From the NCBI RefSeq assembly GCF_964355755.1, contig NC_092678.1:1511922-1575921 (forward strand): DNA of 64,000 nt. The letters run 5' to 3'. The notes under the pieces are model-generated. The model saw only the letters and a program-made list of their open reading frames with translations, did not search any database and was not told where the DNA came from. The position numbers were made by a program, and so were the translations under genes. The DNA comes from Antedon mediterranea (taxonomy: Eukaryota; Echinodermata; Crinoidea; Comatulida; Antedonidae). Positions 1 to 11,029 of the stretch are shown piece by piece. Every line of letters starts with the position of its first letter. The stretch's first letter is position 1.

Positions 1-1504
1 CAAAACCCATATTATTAGTAAGTATAATATAATGTGTCATTTTCTGTGTATTGTTTAGCAATAAATAAATAAAAATTCCATTAAATACGTACTGGCATAT
101 TCACACACTGGCAGTGGTAAAGCAAAGAGTTGCCTCAGCCAGTTGGCCCATTTCTAAGTTTTGATTTGTTACAAATTTATTGTAATAAAATATGTATATA
201 AATGATGTTTATAATATTGATCAAATTACAGTATATATACTGAAAAAAAATGAAGGTTTTCCATGGACAGAGAAATGCTTATCGGGACGCTTATTATTAG
301 GAAACATTTTGATAAGCTATACTGTAATGCCGATCGATCGACTTATTGGAGTTTTAGCGTGTGCTGCAGTACAGTAAAATCAAGTCTGAACAGTGTCATA
401 GGCTGAATAGGTGGGAACAGGGCCTTAGTAGCAATTTAATTATTGATATTACTGTATATCTTTACAATAATAATCCTTTTCACACACCAACAAAATTGGT
501 ATACAGTACAGTCTATCTAAAATGCACTATAATTAATAATGGTAAACATGTTGTCTAACCCAAGTGTTTTTGCAAAATAGTAAGCTGTGAAAGAATTACA
601 TAATATGTGTTTTGAGGCACTTGTATGTACTGTAGGTCATGTGATAATTATTATATTTGTGATAACCATACTGTGGTTGAACAAGTGAATTTTTTGTTTA
701 GCTGCATGCCAATTTTAATGCGTACATATCATTTCTTTGTCAATAATATAATCCTTTGTAAATCAGTTGAGAAATACAGAGCATAAACAATGGATTATTT
801 TGTACAATATACAACCAGATAAGGAATTTGTATTTTACTAGAATACTGCATTTAAAAATATTATTAATAATATTCCCTTTGAAAATGAAATGACAAGATC
901 AATGTTTCGGAATCATCATGGAACCATTCTCAAGAAGAAATGAGTAAAACATTTTTAAACTTTTGCTTATTTTTTCTTTGAGGATGGTTCCGAAACGTCT
1001 ATCTTTTTTGTCATTAAATTTCATTAATATTCAATTGCTTTTAATTTGAAAGTAACAAAAAAAATTACATTACACACCGAGGAATAATTGTGTTTTTTTT
1101 TTCATTTGGTTGCCTCATGACTTTCACATTTTACAGTTAGTACTGTATGGGTCATTTCCTTTATGACCTCTAGGTCACCAGTCCAATATGTATTTCTGTT
1201 TCTCACTCATATTAATTCTAGTTATTTTTGGTTTCTGGTTATTTTAATTAATTTTCATAAAATCCTTTAACTGTAAATATCAAAGGGTCCTCATTTTCAA
1301 CCACATGCATTATTTTAATATTTAAATATTAGATTGTAATGACAAACTAAAGTTGTTTTTTGTTACATGGTTAATAATACATGGGTTTGTTTAGTAGCCT
1401 ACTAGCCATTATATAGGTTATCCTAATGTGTGTTCAGTCTACATTAGTTAAAAATAGTAATATGGACTAGTAATATAATTTTTTCTTTATTTCATCTTAT
1501 TTAG
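1..1504. other. TDG upstream region or intron, no exon recognised
   Basis: The first TDG exon in the window starts with a split codon, so at least one coding exon lies to the left, either in this stretch or beyond the edge. I could not identify it: the short open frames at 192-558 have no TDG likeness and no supporting splice context. The stretch is AT-rich, with frequent TACTGTA/TACAGTA words and one fold-back repeat at 869-1032. Confidence 0.5.
869..1032. repeat. Imperfect inverted repeat (fold-back, MITE-like)
   Basis: The left arm reads AATGAAATGACAAGATC...TTTCGGAA. The right arm, reverse-complemented, reads AATGAAATTTAATGACA...TTTCGGAACC. The arms pair with small gaps around a centre near 930-975. 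The size and shape fit a degraded palindromic MITE, but no target-site duplication is clear. Confidence 0.5.
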
Positions 1505-1973
1505 TCCTCAACAATTCCAAGTGAAGCAGGAACCAGCCGACTATTACTCACCAATGGTACCAAACGGATACGTGAACAGTATGTACAATAACGATATGCA
1601 GATGAATGGTTTACCGCCTCACAACGGGATACACATGAACGGCGTGTATAACGGTAATATGGCAACCATGAATAACGGCTACCCTCCCAGGAATGGATTT
1701 CACATAAAGCAGGAGCCTATGTATTGCAATAATCCAAATCAGATGCTGAACCCTGTGGGACAACTACAGAATCCTGCAGTTTCCACGGCTCTGGCGTCGA
1801 CCGCGACGACAAAGAGGAAGGGAAAAAGCAAAAAAGTGAAGCAGGAGACGTTAACGGATGCGTTTCCCGTGAAAAAGAGGAGAAAAGTTGATAGGTTTAA
1901 CGGCATGCCCGAAGAAGAGGTCGCGAAGCGGGTGCTACCAGATCATCTCAAGCTGGGCTTAGATATCATGATT
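1505..1973 (+). CDS. TDG: TDG exon: N-terminal regulatory tail and start of catalytic domain
   Basis: The acceptor is TTTAG at 1500-1504 and the donor is ATT|GTAAGT. The first base completes a split codon, and 156 codons follow. The exon encodes [10 protein letters not shown], a Met/Asn/Tyr/Pro-rich low-complexity stretch, a second IKQEP, then [20 protein letters not shown], a basic cluster, and the conserved VDRFNG and LDIMI that lead into the glycosylase fold. The codon at 1521 is GTG (Val) inside the exon and is not a start. Confidence 0.93.
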
Positions 1974-4900
1974 GTAAGTTTACTATCATTTCTCTTTATT
2001 CCACCCTGTTCCACCCAAAATTAATCTTTTTATAGTATGAATTCAATCTGCGTTGTGATAGCTGAAGTGACTAAAAAAAAAAATGGAAAAATTATCCATA
2101 AGCCTCTATTTCATTTGAAGTTTATAAAACACATACAGTAGGTTGTTCGTTTGAATAGCCTAGTAGTAATACAGTTTAAATGACTTATCATTTCATTTAA
2201 GTTCACCATACTGTAGTTTGTTTAATCCTAAAGAACAGTCTGCGATTAAACAAATTGTAAATTGTGTTATAATAAATCTTAATAAATCAAGTCTGTAGAA
2301 CTACAGTACATCACATTACCTTTGTTCAAAATGACTTATATTAATTATTTATGCATACTGTACTGTTTATTAATTATACTTCTTCTCAGTACATTAACTT
2401 ATAATTCAGCTGCTTTGATGAAGCTGCAGCGGTGTCATGTTCAATTTTAATATAAAGCACCCCCAGACAGTGGACACATTCAAATGCATATGACCAAATC
2501 ATACATTTCAAGATATTTTGAATACAAAAAATACAGTTGTAGAGCATTGTCCTGTACCTATAGTACTGTATAGTAGTACATCTGTATTTACTAACCGCAC
2601 CTGTGTTTATATGTAAATAATAATAATCATACATTTATAAGAATTTCCCTTATGTATTTTAGAGGGTACAGTATGACATCCACTTACTCTTATTAAATTA
2701 TTTAAAATTATAGTTCATAATTTTATGCATGAAGTACAAACCAATTTATTTTCTGCAAAAATATTTGTGCATTTAAATACAATATTTCCCCTTTGTGTTA
2801 TTAGTAGACTAATTTAATTTTCTATGTCGGATGAAAACAATCTTTTTTTAAACATTTCAAAATAAATGAAAAATATGAAATACAGGTACAATTATTTCTA
2901 GAATTTCTTTGATGCTATTTATTTGAACAATAAAAAACAGATAATTCTAACAACAAAACATTTAAAAACAACATTTCCATTTAAAATTAGTTTACATTAT
3001 ATTATACTGTAGCTCAATTTGTTGATAATTATTCCATTTTTAGTTACATTATCCTTAACATAATAATTATTTAGCAAGCAAAAATTATTACTGTAATGTT
3101 ATCGTAAATGAGTAAGAATGTTGCACATTAGGTCGATTCTTTCGAGCCTTAAAAGTGGACAAATAATTTATGTTTATAACCTTTGAGTGTAGCTCAATAA
3201 ATTATTGAAAAGGTGGCGTTTTACATAATGTTCATTTTTAGCATGAGCGCATGCATAATACGGCTAAATATCATATGAATAGTAATGGCAACATCTCCAT
3301 TACAGTCGGTAATCTAAGAATAGCCTACTGTACTGTGGTAGTAAAGAAGCTCTTTTGAAATACAGTACAACAATAACGTATTAAATAGTGCGGTTTTTCA
3401 TTAATTGCAAACTGATGAGATATTTTATTACTTTTTAAAATTATAGCTACGACAATATTAATAAATGAAATGCTACAGTATCTCTTAAGTAAGTCTTATG
3501 AGAATTACAGTTAACATGTGGTTGTCTGGTTTTATTAATCGATTTACTGATTTAAATTAACTTATTTCAAAATAATAAATAATTTACTGTACATACAGTA
3601 CAAGGTATTTTAAACTCATCACTAATTTATATACTTATACTAGAATTCAATAATTATTGATTCCGGTCTACACCCAATTCTTTCTCTTTTTACTTCCTTT
3701 AATTTCACACATTAGGTCAAACTAAGTTTATCTAAATTCCACTTAATATTTGGTTGAAAATAGTGCATTTACTAAAGTATGTATTCTGTCATTAATAATT
3801 GTTATGAACATAAATTTCAAGTCGGTAACAGGCAAACACGTGAGCTGGAATTAAACTGAACTAGTGTAACACCCCAGGAAATTATACTGTTTCCATCTGT
3901 AGCTTTAACATTGTAGATTTGTAGAAAATTCACTATAGAGTATATAAACAATTATAATACTGTGCAGTGTACAGTAACAACACCAATACAAGTACTGTAG
4001 GCGACTGTAAATTATTTAGTCGACATTGTAATGTAAATTACAGCAAAATGATAATGTAATCATTATCCAGCACACTAAAACCCCGCCTCATTCTTGTACA
4101 CTTACTTTCCTCTGAAACGAAATGATATTAATATTATCGCCAACCCCAGATAGAAAGTTGCAATGTACAGGATAATTTTTGTTATGTACAACTTAGCTCA
4201 TGTCTTTAACCAATGGCGTTTGTGATGCTTATTGTTTTATAACCAATCGCGTCGCTTATTCGGAGCTTAATGAATAAAATTGTACATTTATTTACAGTGT
4301 TGCTGACGTTGCTAAAATTAGTTATTTTTTTTAATCCTTTTGAAGAATGAATACTATGTTTTATGTTCTTCAATTTGGCTAGATTTATGGCCACATTACC
4401 TGTACATTATACAGCATGTTTTCATCAACTCTGTTTTACCTTTAATGACCTTCTTTCAAATGCTGCTTGCCGTCGGCGATCTAAAAGCAAATTTTTTTTT
4501 TACCGAGCTATAATTTTGCACAGTGCGCATAATAAAATTAAAACTTTTATTTTAACAGTAACTTGAAAACCATAAAGGTTTTCTTCAAACAATTTGCATA
4601 CTGTATACTGATAATATACTATATATCGACTTTACTATAGTATTGTCGACTTAGTATTTTTGATTGTTTTCCATCATCCATTTATTATATATATAAGTCA
4701 ATGACGCAATCTAAAGTTCAAACATGATTTTAGATGTGTTTAAAATGGGCGTATCAAGTTGATTCTATATAAATAAAGTTATTTAATTAAAATCAGACGG
4801 TCCTTTTCAGCTTTTAAATTTGGATTTTTGTCTTGCCATCTAAAAAGTTTCTTTCTTTTCTAGATCGGAATCAACCCTGGATTATTCGCTGCTTACAAAG

Positions 4901-7900
4901 GGCATCATTACGCAGGGCCAGGCAACCATTTCTGTAAGTTTGATTTACTTTTTTATCATCCGAAACCAGGCTATGGTGGTTACTTGTGTACTATCTTCAA
5001 TAGAAACGTTTCTCTTTTTTATAATTATAATTTATTATATCAGAAGTTTGAAATGTATTCAATATAAATGTTTGAAAGTTATCTATCCTTTGTATACGTC
5101 TGGAAAAAAAAAGCTTTGGCTATAAAAGTCAGCTGGCTACCGATTAGAGGTGGCACTCGTGGGGCTACTGTATGTGACTCAGTTGTATAAGCTCACCCCT
5201 TGAGATTTGTGGGCTTTCAAGCCTATTTGAGTCACAAGTTCAATATCCTTTTGCAATAAAACGTACAGTAAAATGGTGGCTATAGTGAATCTCTTCTTAT
5301 TCCATTACTTTTTGTTTTCACTACGTGCCTATTATTGAGTAAAAATATACGCATGCTCATATGTTTCTGAGCATGCGCAGAGTGACTTTTTTACTTGATA
5401 GACGAGTCATTAAAACAAAAATTTGAAGATTTGAAAAATAGTATTTTAGGAATCTGTTGTAATGTATGAAACACCACCACACGTCAGACAATGAAATGAA
5501 TTGCAATGAATACTGTTTGCCACATGCCCCCACTGTACAGTAGATGTTGAGATGATTAAATTTAAATTAAGTTATATTTTGTAGTAAGGTTTATTAATTA
5601 GGGGTTGAGTACAGACAAGCATTCTAGAGTTATATGTACAGTAGGTGCATTTTGTACAGATGATAGCTAAGGTATTAAGTAGGACATCTATAAATCATGT
5701 AGTTTTTACTCATTCAAGAGTAAAAATATACGTGCTGTATGCATACTGCATCTTACAGTACTGCTTTCATGTTTTTTTTCTTAACTGTTTTTAATTAATC
5801 AATTTCAGGGAAGTGCCTATATCTGTCAGGACTAATTCCAGAACCAATGACTGCGATGGACGACTATAAACTACTAGACTTTGGAATTGGGTTTACAAAT
5901 ATAGTAGAAAGGACATCACGGGGAAGTGCTGATCTATCAAAGTAAGTTGGAAGAATTATGCTCTTTGAAAGAATTTAGACCAGAGATAAAGTCTGTTTTC
6001 GCCAAGTTTTGTGCCCAAATTTTGAACGAATTGACTGTTTCAAGCCTGTATCCAGCAGTTAATCAAACCCCTTTTATTTAAAGTGCCATTTTCAAACTAG
6101 AAATTGCTAGTATATGCCAAATTCATAACAATTTTTGCCCATTCTGACCTAGCCAGCAGGCAAATTCCATCTAAAAGGAGACCTAAAACAGTCTCCATCC
6201 CCTTGTTTTATCCATAATTCCATAGTTGTCCCTTTTTGAGGAAACAAAGAACTCCTTCTTGCTTCAAAATACTATGTTGTGCCACCATTGTCTGGACATT
6301 ATTCTGTCTCCTTTACAAATACCTTTACAATTAAATGCTATCGTTGTGCGGTATCTTTACAATAACCTTTTATGATGCCTACCTGTACCTGTACTTAATT
6401 AAAGTTATTCTTATATACGTTCCTGTAACGCCTTAACACTGGTATAACATTTGCTAATTACTGTACAGATATTTTGATGTAAGTATTGAAGCAGCTGAGA
6501 ACAAAATGATAATTTTCAAGGCTTAATTAAAAAGGGAACCTTTTAGCAACACTTTGTCTATATTGCTACAGTTTAACCAGTAACTGATAAGTCGTTAGTG
6601 TTGCTAAAAAAAAACACATATTTTCAAATCTGAACTAGACAAGTTTCTTATTGATAGTATTGTAAAACTAGGAAGAATTTTTTTAAAGAATATTGTTTGC
6701 CATGTTTTCATAATAACTTCTCAGAATTTAAATAATGATCCTTTTATAAGATGATAAATGTTGCATTTCTAAAAAATAATAATTTTCAAATACTGTAGTC
6801 ATACAGTACAGTAGTAAGTCCTCTCCAACAAGATACAAAACAGGTTAATGTATAAAACCTACTGTTCAACAAACATGTCATTGCCTGGCCTTAGTGTTGA
6901 AATTGTTAGCATTTTTAATTTGAAATCTATATTTGGAAAGGGAATTATTATAATTACAAGATGTGTATAATCCGTAAATGGAATAATCCTAGTTAATTAG
7001 TTCACGCCATTAGCTTGAAGTTGTTGTTACCTTTTAAGAAATGAAGCGTTCCGGCCAGTTGGTTCTTGTCATCAAGAAATGTTGTTGTAGAGTGTTGTTT
7101 GCTTATTTTCTTTTGCTCTTTTATAACAGCATATTATTTTCCATTATAGTAGATATAATTTGTTAAATGTCACACGCACTGTGTAAAAACAATGTAATGG
7201 GGTAAACTACATTATATTTACAGAATATAAAATTGTGAAAAGATTTACCAATACTGTGTTCAGTTAGATTTCTCAAAATCTCTTTATTAAATTTATTCAT
7301 TAAAAATAATTTTACATTAAAAACATTTTTTAACAATGTTTGACAAGGGCTACAGTAGCACTGTGCAGTAAAAAAAATAATTGTTTTTATTGTAATTGTG
7401 TATGTCCTTTCTTTGCTTACATTTTAAAGCTTGTTCGTGTGGATAACCTAATTCCTATTTTGTTTAAACAGAAAAGAAATTAAAGAAGGTGCCAAAATTT
7501 TGCTGGAGAAAGTGAAGCAGTATAAACCAAAGATAGCGGTGTTTAATGGAAAGGGCATTTATGAGGTGTTCAATGGTTCAAAAAATTTTGAAATTGGCCG
7601 ACAGCCTGAGCCCATGGAAGGCACTGATACGGTAATCATATTATTTTGCTGTTAAGCTCTGTCTACTAGTTTGACAAAAAAAGTGGGATGTGCCAATATA
7701 TGGTGGTAGTTATATACCCAAAAATGGTAGTGATATGATCATATCATGTCCATATATGAGCGCATCACATTTTGTTAAACTGTGAGTTTAGCTTTTCATT
7801 TTCATGACAAAACTGTATAGCTTTTTGAGTCATTCTCATGTTTTTGAGCATGCACAGAATGACTTTTTAACTTGACTGCTGGATAGTTGTGTGGAGCAAT

Positions 7901-10900
7901 GTGACAACAAAGTTGACTATTTAAAGCTCTGTCTACACTATCTAATCTAGTTTGACAAAAAAGTGTTATGTGCCCAAATATGGTAGTGATATGTCATCAT
8001 CGTGTCCATATATCGGCATAGCACATTTTTTTGTCACATTAATAATTAATTACTAATAGTGTACAGTAACACACGGTATAGAATGGAAACTTAATTTATA
8101 TTACAAGGAGATACAGAAAGGTTTGTAGGTACAGTACAAGTAACCAGGAAGTTGGGAGGTACAGGAAAAATATGGAGATACAGAGAACTGGGAAATTAGC
8201 AGGTACTGTACAGGGGATAGAGAAACACTAAGGTATAAGGTAGGGTTAAATAGAGAAGCACAGTGAAACTAAAAAAGGGAGAAAACCGGGATAAAGTTTT
8301 GTACTGAGTTAAAACCAACAAATAAACCAGTCTTTGGATGAACGACTGATGAGTTTGCGATATTGAAATATAAAATGCAAAATCACCAATCTCCAGCAAT
8401 CCAGCCTGCTATACAGTGGACTAAATCCACATCGCTCCCCACCCAAAATCTGACCCCCAGTTTCCTTCTTCCAGGTATACTCTACATATAAACCATGGCT
8501 AATCTGTCATATGCATACTCACTAGTCCATATCCTTTCAGTTTTCGTTACTGGACAGTTAGGCCTTTTCAGGAAACCCCTTTTCCTATACACCAAACTGC
8601 TTTTAATCTTATTAGAAACCATGCGAAATTATGTTAATTTTTGTGACTGCTTTAGTCAGGTTTTGTCATGTGGGTCACAGTAACAAGATAGACTGATATT
8701 AAACAACATGACACTATTTGATTAAATGATAATTTCTATTCTAAATAATTTTAATAAATGTTAATTTTTGTTGACTGTTTTACTCAGTTTTTGTCATGTT
8801 GGTCACAGTAACAAGATAGACTGATTATAAAACAAAATGACACTATTTGGTTAAATTATCATTTTCTAAATAATTTTAGTTGGGTAAATATAAAAGGTGA
8901 AATATTTGTTAATGTTAAAGATAAATATATTATTATTGGTTAAAAGAAATCATTTCAAATAATTTCATCATTTCAAACAGTAAGGTTGTTTTGGCAAGTT
9001 CTCTACAACTTGTCAAAATGCTTACTCACTCTAATCATAGTCTAGTCACTGTGTATACTGATTACATGCTGTATAAGCTGTTTTTATCAAAGTATTGTAC
9101 ACTGACTTTGTTGAATTTAATAGGCTGAAGGAATATGTTTTTTTTAGGTTTCTACCCGCTTTAATTTGTATCTAGTACAGTAGCACCCACTTTAAAAGGC
9201 CTTTGTATTCCTTAACCCCTGGCATCTATCCTAAACCATACATGTATGATAAAGTATGAAATCCGCCATATGTAATAATGTCATCTCTATTCCTGGATTG
9301 CGCTTTATATTCTTGGTTGTTGGTACATTTGAAAATAATTTATTATAACATATAATGATTGACATAATTCACTTATCAATCATTCATAAAAAAAAAATTT
9401 AGTTGAAAGTCTCATGAAACATCATGAGTCATGCTATCGAATGCTTTTCACAACATTGAAATTAAAATGTCTACTTCATTACCCATGAAATGTAATGAAC
9501 AGCATTATATAAATGGTACTGAACTGAAATTAGATTATTTATGAAAATGCCATTTGGCAGTCACTCAGAACTCATTTGCATAATCAACATATTATATTAA
9601 GTGTATGTCTTGTTATTGGTTAGTGAGGGCAGTATAGCTTAATATCCACTATGCATGTCAGTGGTTACTTAAAGGCTCTGTCTACACTATCAAACTAGTA
9701 TGACAGTGTGATGTGCCAAAATATGGCAGTGATAGTCATTATGTCCATATATTCATACCACATTTATTTTGTCAGAAAAGTTTGATAGTGTAGACAGAGC
9801 TTTATGATGATCCGAATGTGGTTCTTATTTGTTAACCTTTCTACAAATAACTTTTTTTATAGATTTTTGTCTTTTGTATTCATTTTTCTGTTCTGTATTC
9901 TGTTTATTTCCTGATGCACCACCCTTGTGGTGAGTGCCACTTTTAAAAAAGTGTAATAAATTCCAAATTTCAGAAAAAAAAAAAATATTCTTTAACCTTT
10001 TTTTTATTGCAAAATATTTGTTTATAACCTAACAATTAAATGTGTATTTTTCAGGTTATTTATGTAATGCCGTCATCGAGTGCACGCTGTTCACAATTCC
10101 CAAGAGCACAGGATAAAGTAAAATTCTACCTCAAACTGAAAGAACTCAGAGAGGAAATAGTGTCATCTTCAAAGTCTGTCGCAAACACAAGCACGGAGGG
10201 AAATAAATCTCCAACAATTCATGAAGAACCATCTGAAAGCAAAGAAGATGCGACAACGAAAAACGATTTTGACTCTAAAGAGTTAGGTAGCAATGACGCT
10301 AAAATTGAAAATGTTGAAATGGAAAAACAACCTGTGATTAAAACGGAACCATGTGGCGAGAATGAAACGGGATGTATTAAAGAAATTGACATTAAACTTG
10401 AAAAAAATATTGATGGAACAATACCAGCGTCTAATTTACATTTCCTAACAAAGGATGGGAATATAAACAATTGCTCCTCCACCCCTGCTACTCAAAATGG
10501 ACTAACTCAAGAACATGTCAAAATCAAACAAGAGCCAAAGGAGAATGAACCAGAACAAGTACGGTGCTCGGCGGCGGGTGATGCCGCTGATAATTCACCA
10601 CAACCTTGTAGTCTTAGCCAGAGGATGTTACAGACCGCATCCTGGGTGCAAAGTCTTCCCAGTTTGCCGATGGAAAACCGCTTTGAAGATCAAATCCCGA
10701 ATATCAATAACCCTCAGCGATCTCAATACTTCCACCAACCACCACACGGCTCCATCGGTTACTACCCCCCGCCACCCCCGCAACAAATGAGCGACCAGGT
10801 AAGGATGAACCAGCATTTGACATCAACCACTTGGATGGCTGGTAACCAACAAATGATGTTTTCGTCGCATCCAATGGCAGGTCATGCTCCAATGATTTCT

Positions 10901-11029
10901 AGTCCGTATACGCAAGCAATACTGGCCCATTCATCTAGTATCTCACAATCAATATCATCAATATCCAATGCTAAAGGCACATCCTTATCAACATCACAAC
11001 ATCGTAATCCCCAAACGTCTAGTAGGTAG
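1505..11029 (+). CDS. TDG: Thymine-DNA glycosylase (G/T mismatch), five exons, 5' end missing
   Basis: TDG excises T or U opposite G, and 5-formyl- and 5-carboxylcytosine, in nuclear base excision repair and active demethylation. Exons 1505-1973, 4864-4933, 5809-5941, 7472-7631 and 10055-11029 join in frame with GT-AG introns, giving about 601 residues after a split first codon; human TDG has 410. The order is: Asn/Met/Pro-rich tail; basic stretch with PIP-degron-like QETLTDAF and VDRFNG; catalytic domain with GINPG (catalytic Asn, codon 4873-4875), [38 protein letters not shown] and [17 protein letters not shown] (insertion loop at the flipped base); then a long acidic, Gln/Pro-rich tail that still has the vertebrate-like F-x-DQIP. 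Six psi-K-x-E SUMO motifs lie in the tails. No catalytic residue looks lost. The start codon was not found. Confidence 0.95.
1974..4863 (+). other. TDG: TDG intron, no gene recognised
   Basis: This 2.9-kb intron is AT-rich. The open frames at 2386-2634, 4206-4394 and 4363-4566 look like chance. TACTGTA/TACAGTA words are common. No MITE copy of the main family is seen here. Confidence 0.7.
4864..4933 (+). CDS. TDG: TDG exon: catalytic GINPG motif
   Basis: The acceptor is CTTTTCTAG and the donor is TTCT|GTAAGT. It encodes [20 protein letters not shown] and NHF, then the first base of a Trp codon. The Asn of GINPG corresponds to the catalytic Asn of human TDG (N140). Confidence 0.95.
4934..5808 (+). 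other. TDG: TDG intron with short inverted repeat
   Basis: An 875-bp intron. Around 5335-5400 a GCATGCTCA/TGAGCATGC inverted pair sits in AGTAAAAATATACG context, and a related word recurs near 5710 and near 7820-7870. These may be fragments of one degraded repeat. Confidence 0.6.
5809..5941 (+). CDS. TDG: TDG exon: core glycosylase domain
   Basis: The acceptor is TTTCAG and the donor is TCAAA|GTAAGT. The first two bases finish the Trp codon; the exon then encodes [20 protein letters not shown] and the strongly conserved [19 protein letters not shown]. It ends with two bases of a Lys codon. Confidence 0.95.
5942..7471 (+). other. TDG: TDG intron, no further feature recognised
   Basis: A 1.5-kb AT-rich intron. 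I see no coding frame and no clear copy of the repeat families described elsewhere in the window. Confidence 0.6.
7472..7631 (+). CDS. TDG: TDG exon: core glycosylase domain
   Basis: The acceptor is TTTAAACAG and the donor is ACG|GTAATC. It encodes [35 protein letters not shown] and [19 protein letters not shown] is a TDG signature strand. The phase runs straight into the VIYVMPSSS exon. Confidence 0.95.
7652..7795. mobile_element. CTCTGTCTACAC-family MITE, degenerate copy A
   Basis: It starts TTAAGCTCTGTCTA and holds TTTGACAAAAAAAGTGGGA, GGTAGTGATATGATCATATC and TCCATATATGAGCGCATCAC, then ends GTTTAGCTTTT. Internal duplication of the ATGGTAG block and loss of the TIR core make it degenerate. 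Confidence 0.7.
7921..8040. mobile_element. CTCTGTCTACAC-family MITE, copy B, right end truncated
   Basis: It starts TTAAAGCTCTGTCTACACTA and runs through the family core (GTGCCCAAATATGGTAGTGA, TCCATATATCGGCATAGCAC) to TTTTTGTCACATT. The right terminal inverted repeat is missing. Confidence 0.8.
8631..8886. repeat. Tandem duplication, about 128 bp, two diverged copies
   Basis: Two copies at 8631-8758 and 8759-8886 share GTTAATTTTTG, TCAGGTTTTGTCATG / TCAGTTTTTGTCATG, GGTCACAGTAACAAGATAGA and ATGACACTATTTG. Several substitutions and small indels separate them, so it is not very recent. Confidence 0.85.
9671..9803. mobile_element. CTCTGTCTACAC-family MITE, copy C, both ends present
   Basis: It starts AAAGGCTCTGTCTACACTAT and ends GATAGTGTAGACAGAGCTTT, so both terminal inverted repeats are visible around the GTGATGTGCCAAAATATGG core. 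Confidence 0.9.
10055..11029 (+). CDS. TDG: TDG terminal exon: insertion loop and long C-terminal tail
   Basis: The acceptor is TTTTTCAG and the stop is TAG at 11027-11029; 324 codons precede it. [20 protein letters not shown] finishes the catalytic domain, and [15 protein letters not shown] matches the last helix. The tail is Ser/Glu-rich and then Pro/Gln/Met-rich. It carries the SUMO-consensus tetrapeptides IKTE (10337-10348), IKLE (10391-10402) and IKQE (10523-10534). FEDQIP near 10682 resembles the end of vertebrate TDG, but about 110 more residues follow. Overlapping open frames on both strands here are shadows. Confidence 0.95.
   Translation, partial: VIYVMPSSSARCSQFPRAQDKVKFYLKLKELREEIVSSSKSVANTSTEGNKSPTIHEEPSESKEDATTKNDFDSKELGSNDAKIENVEMEKQPVIKTEPCGENETGCIKEIDIKLEKNIDGTIPASNLHFLTKDGNINNCSSTPATQNGLTQEHVKIKQEPKENEPEQVRCSAAGDAADNSPQPCSLSQRMLQTASWVQSLPSLPMENRFEDQIPNINNPQRSQYFHQPPHGSIGYYPPPPPQQMSDQVRMNQHLTSTTWMAGNQQMMFSSHPMAGHAPMISSPYTQAILAHSSSISQSISSISNAKGTSLSTSQHRNPQTSSR

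Larger units (their letters stand above)
7632..10054 (+). other. TDG: TDG intron carrying three MITE copies and a tandem duplication
   Basis: A 2.4-kb intron. It contains MITE copies at 7652-7795, 7921-8040 and 9671-9803, and a 128-bp tandem duplication at 8631-8886. The first MITE begins only about 20 bp after the splice donor. The open frames at 8196-8683 look like chance. Confidence 0.7.

Noticed and set aside
10219-10892. Open frames overlapping the TDG terminal exon on both strands
   Set aside because: Shadows of the TDG coding frame, which is supported by splice phase and catalytic motifs.
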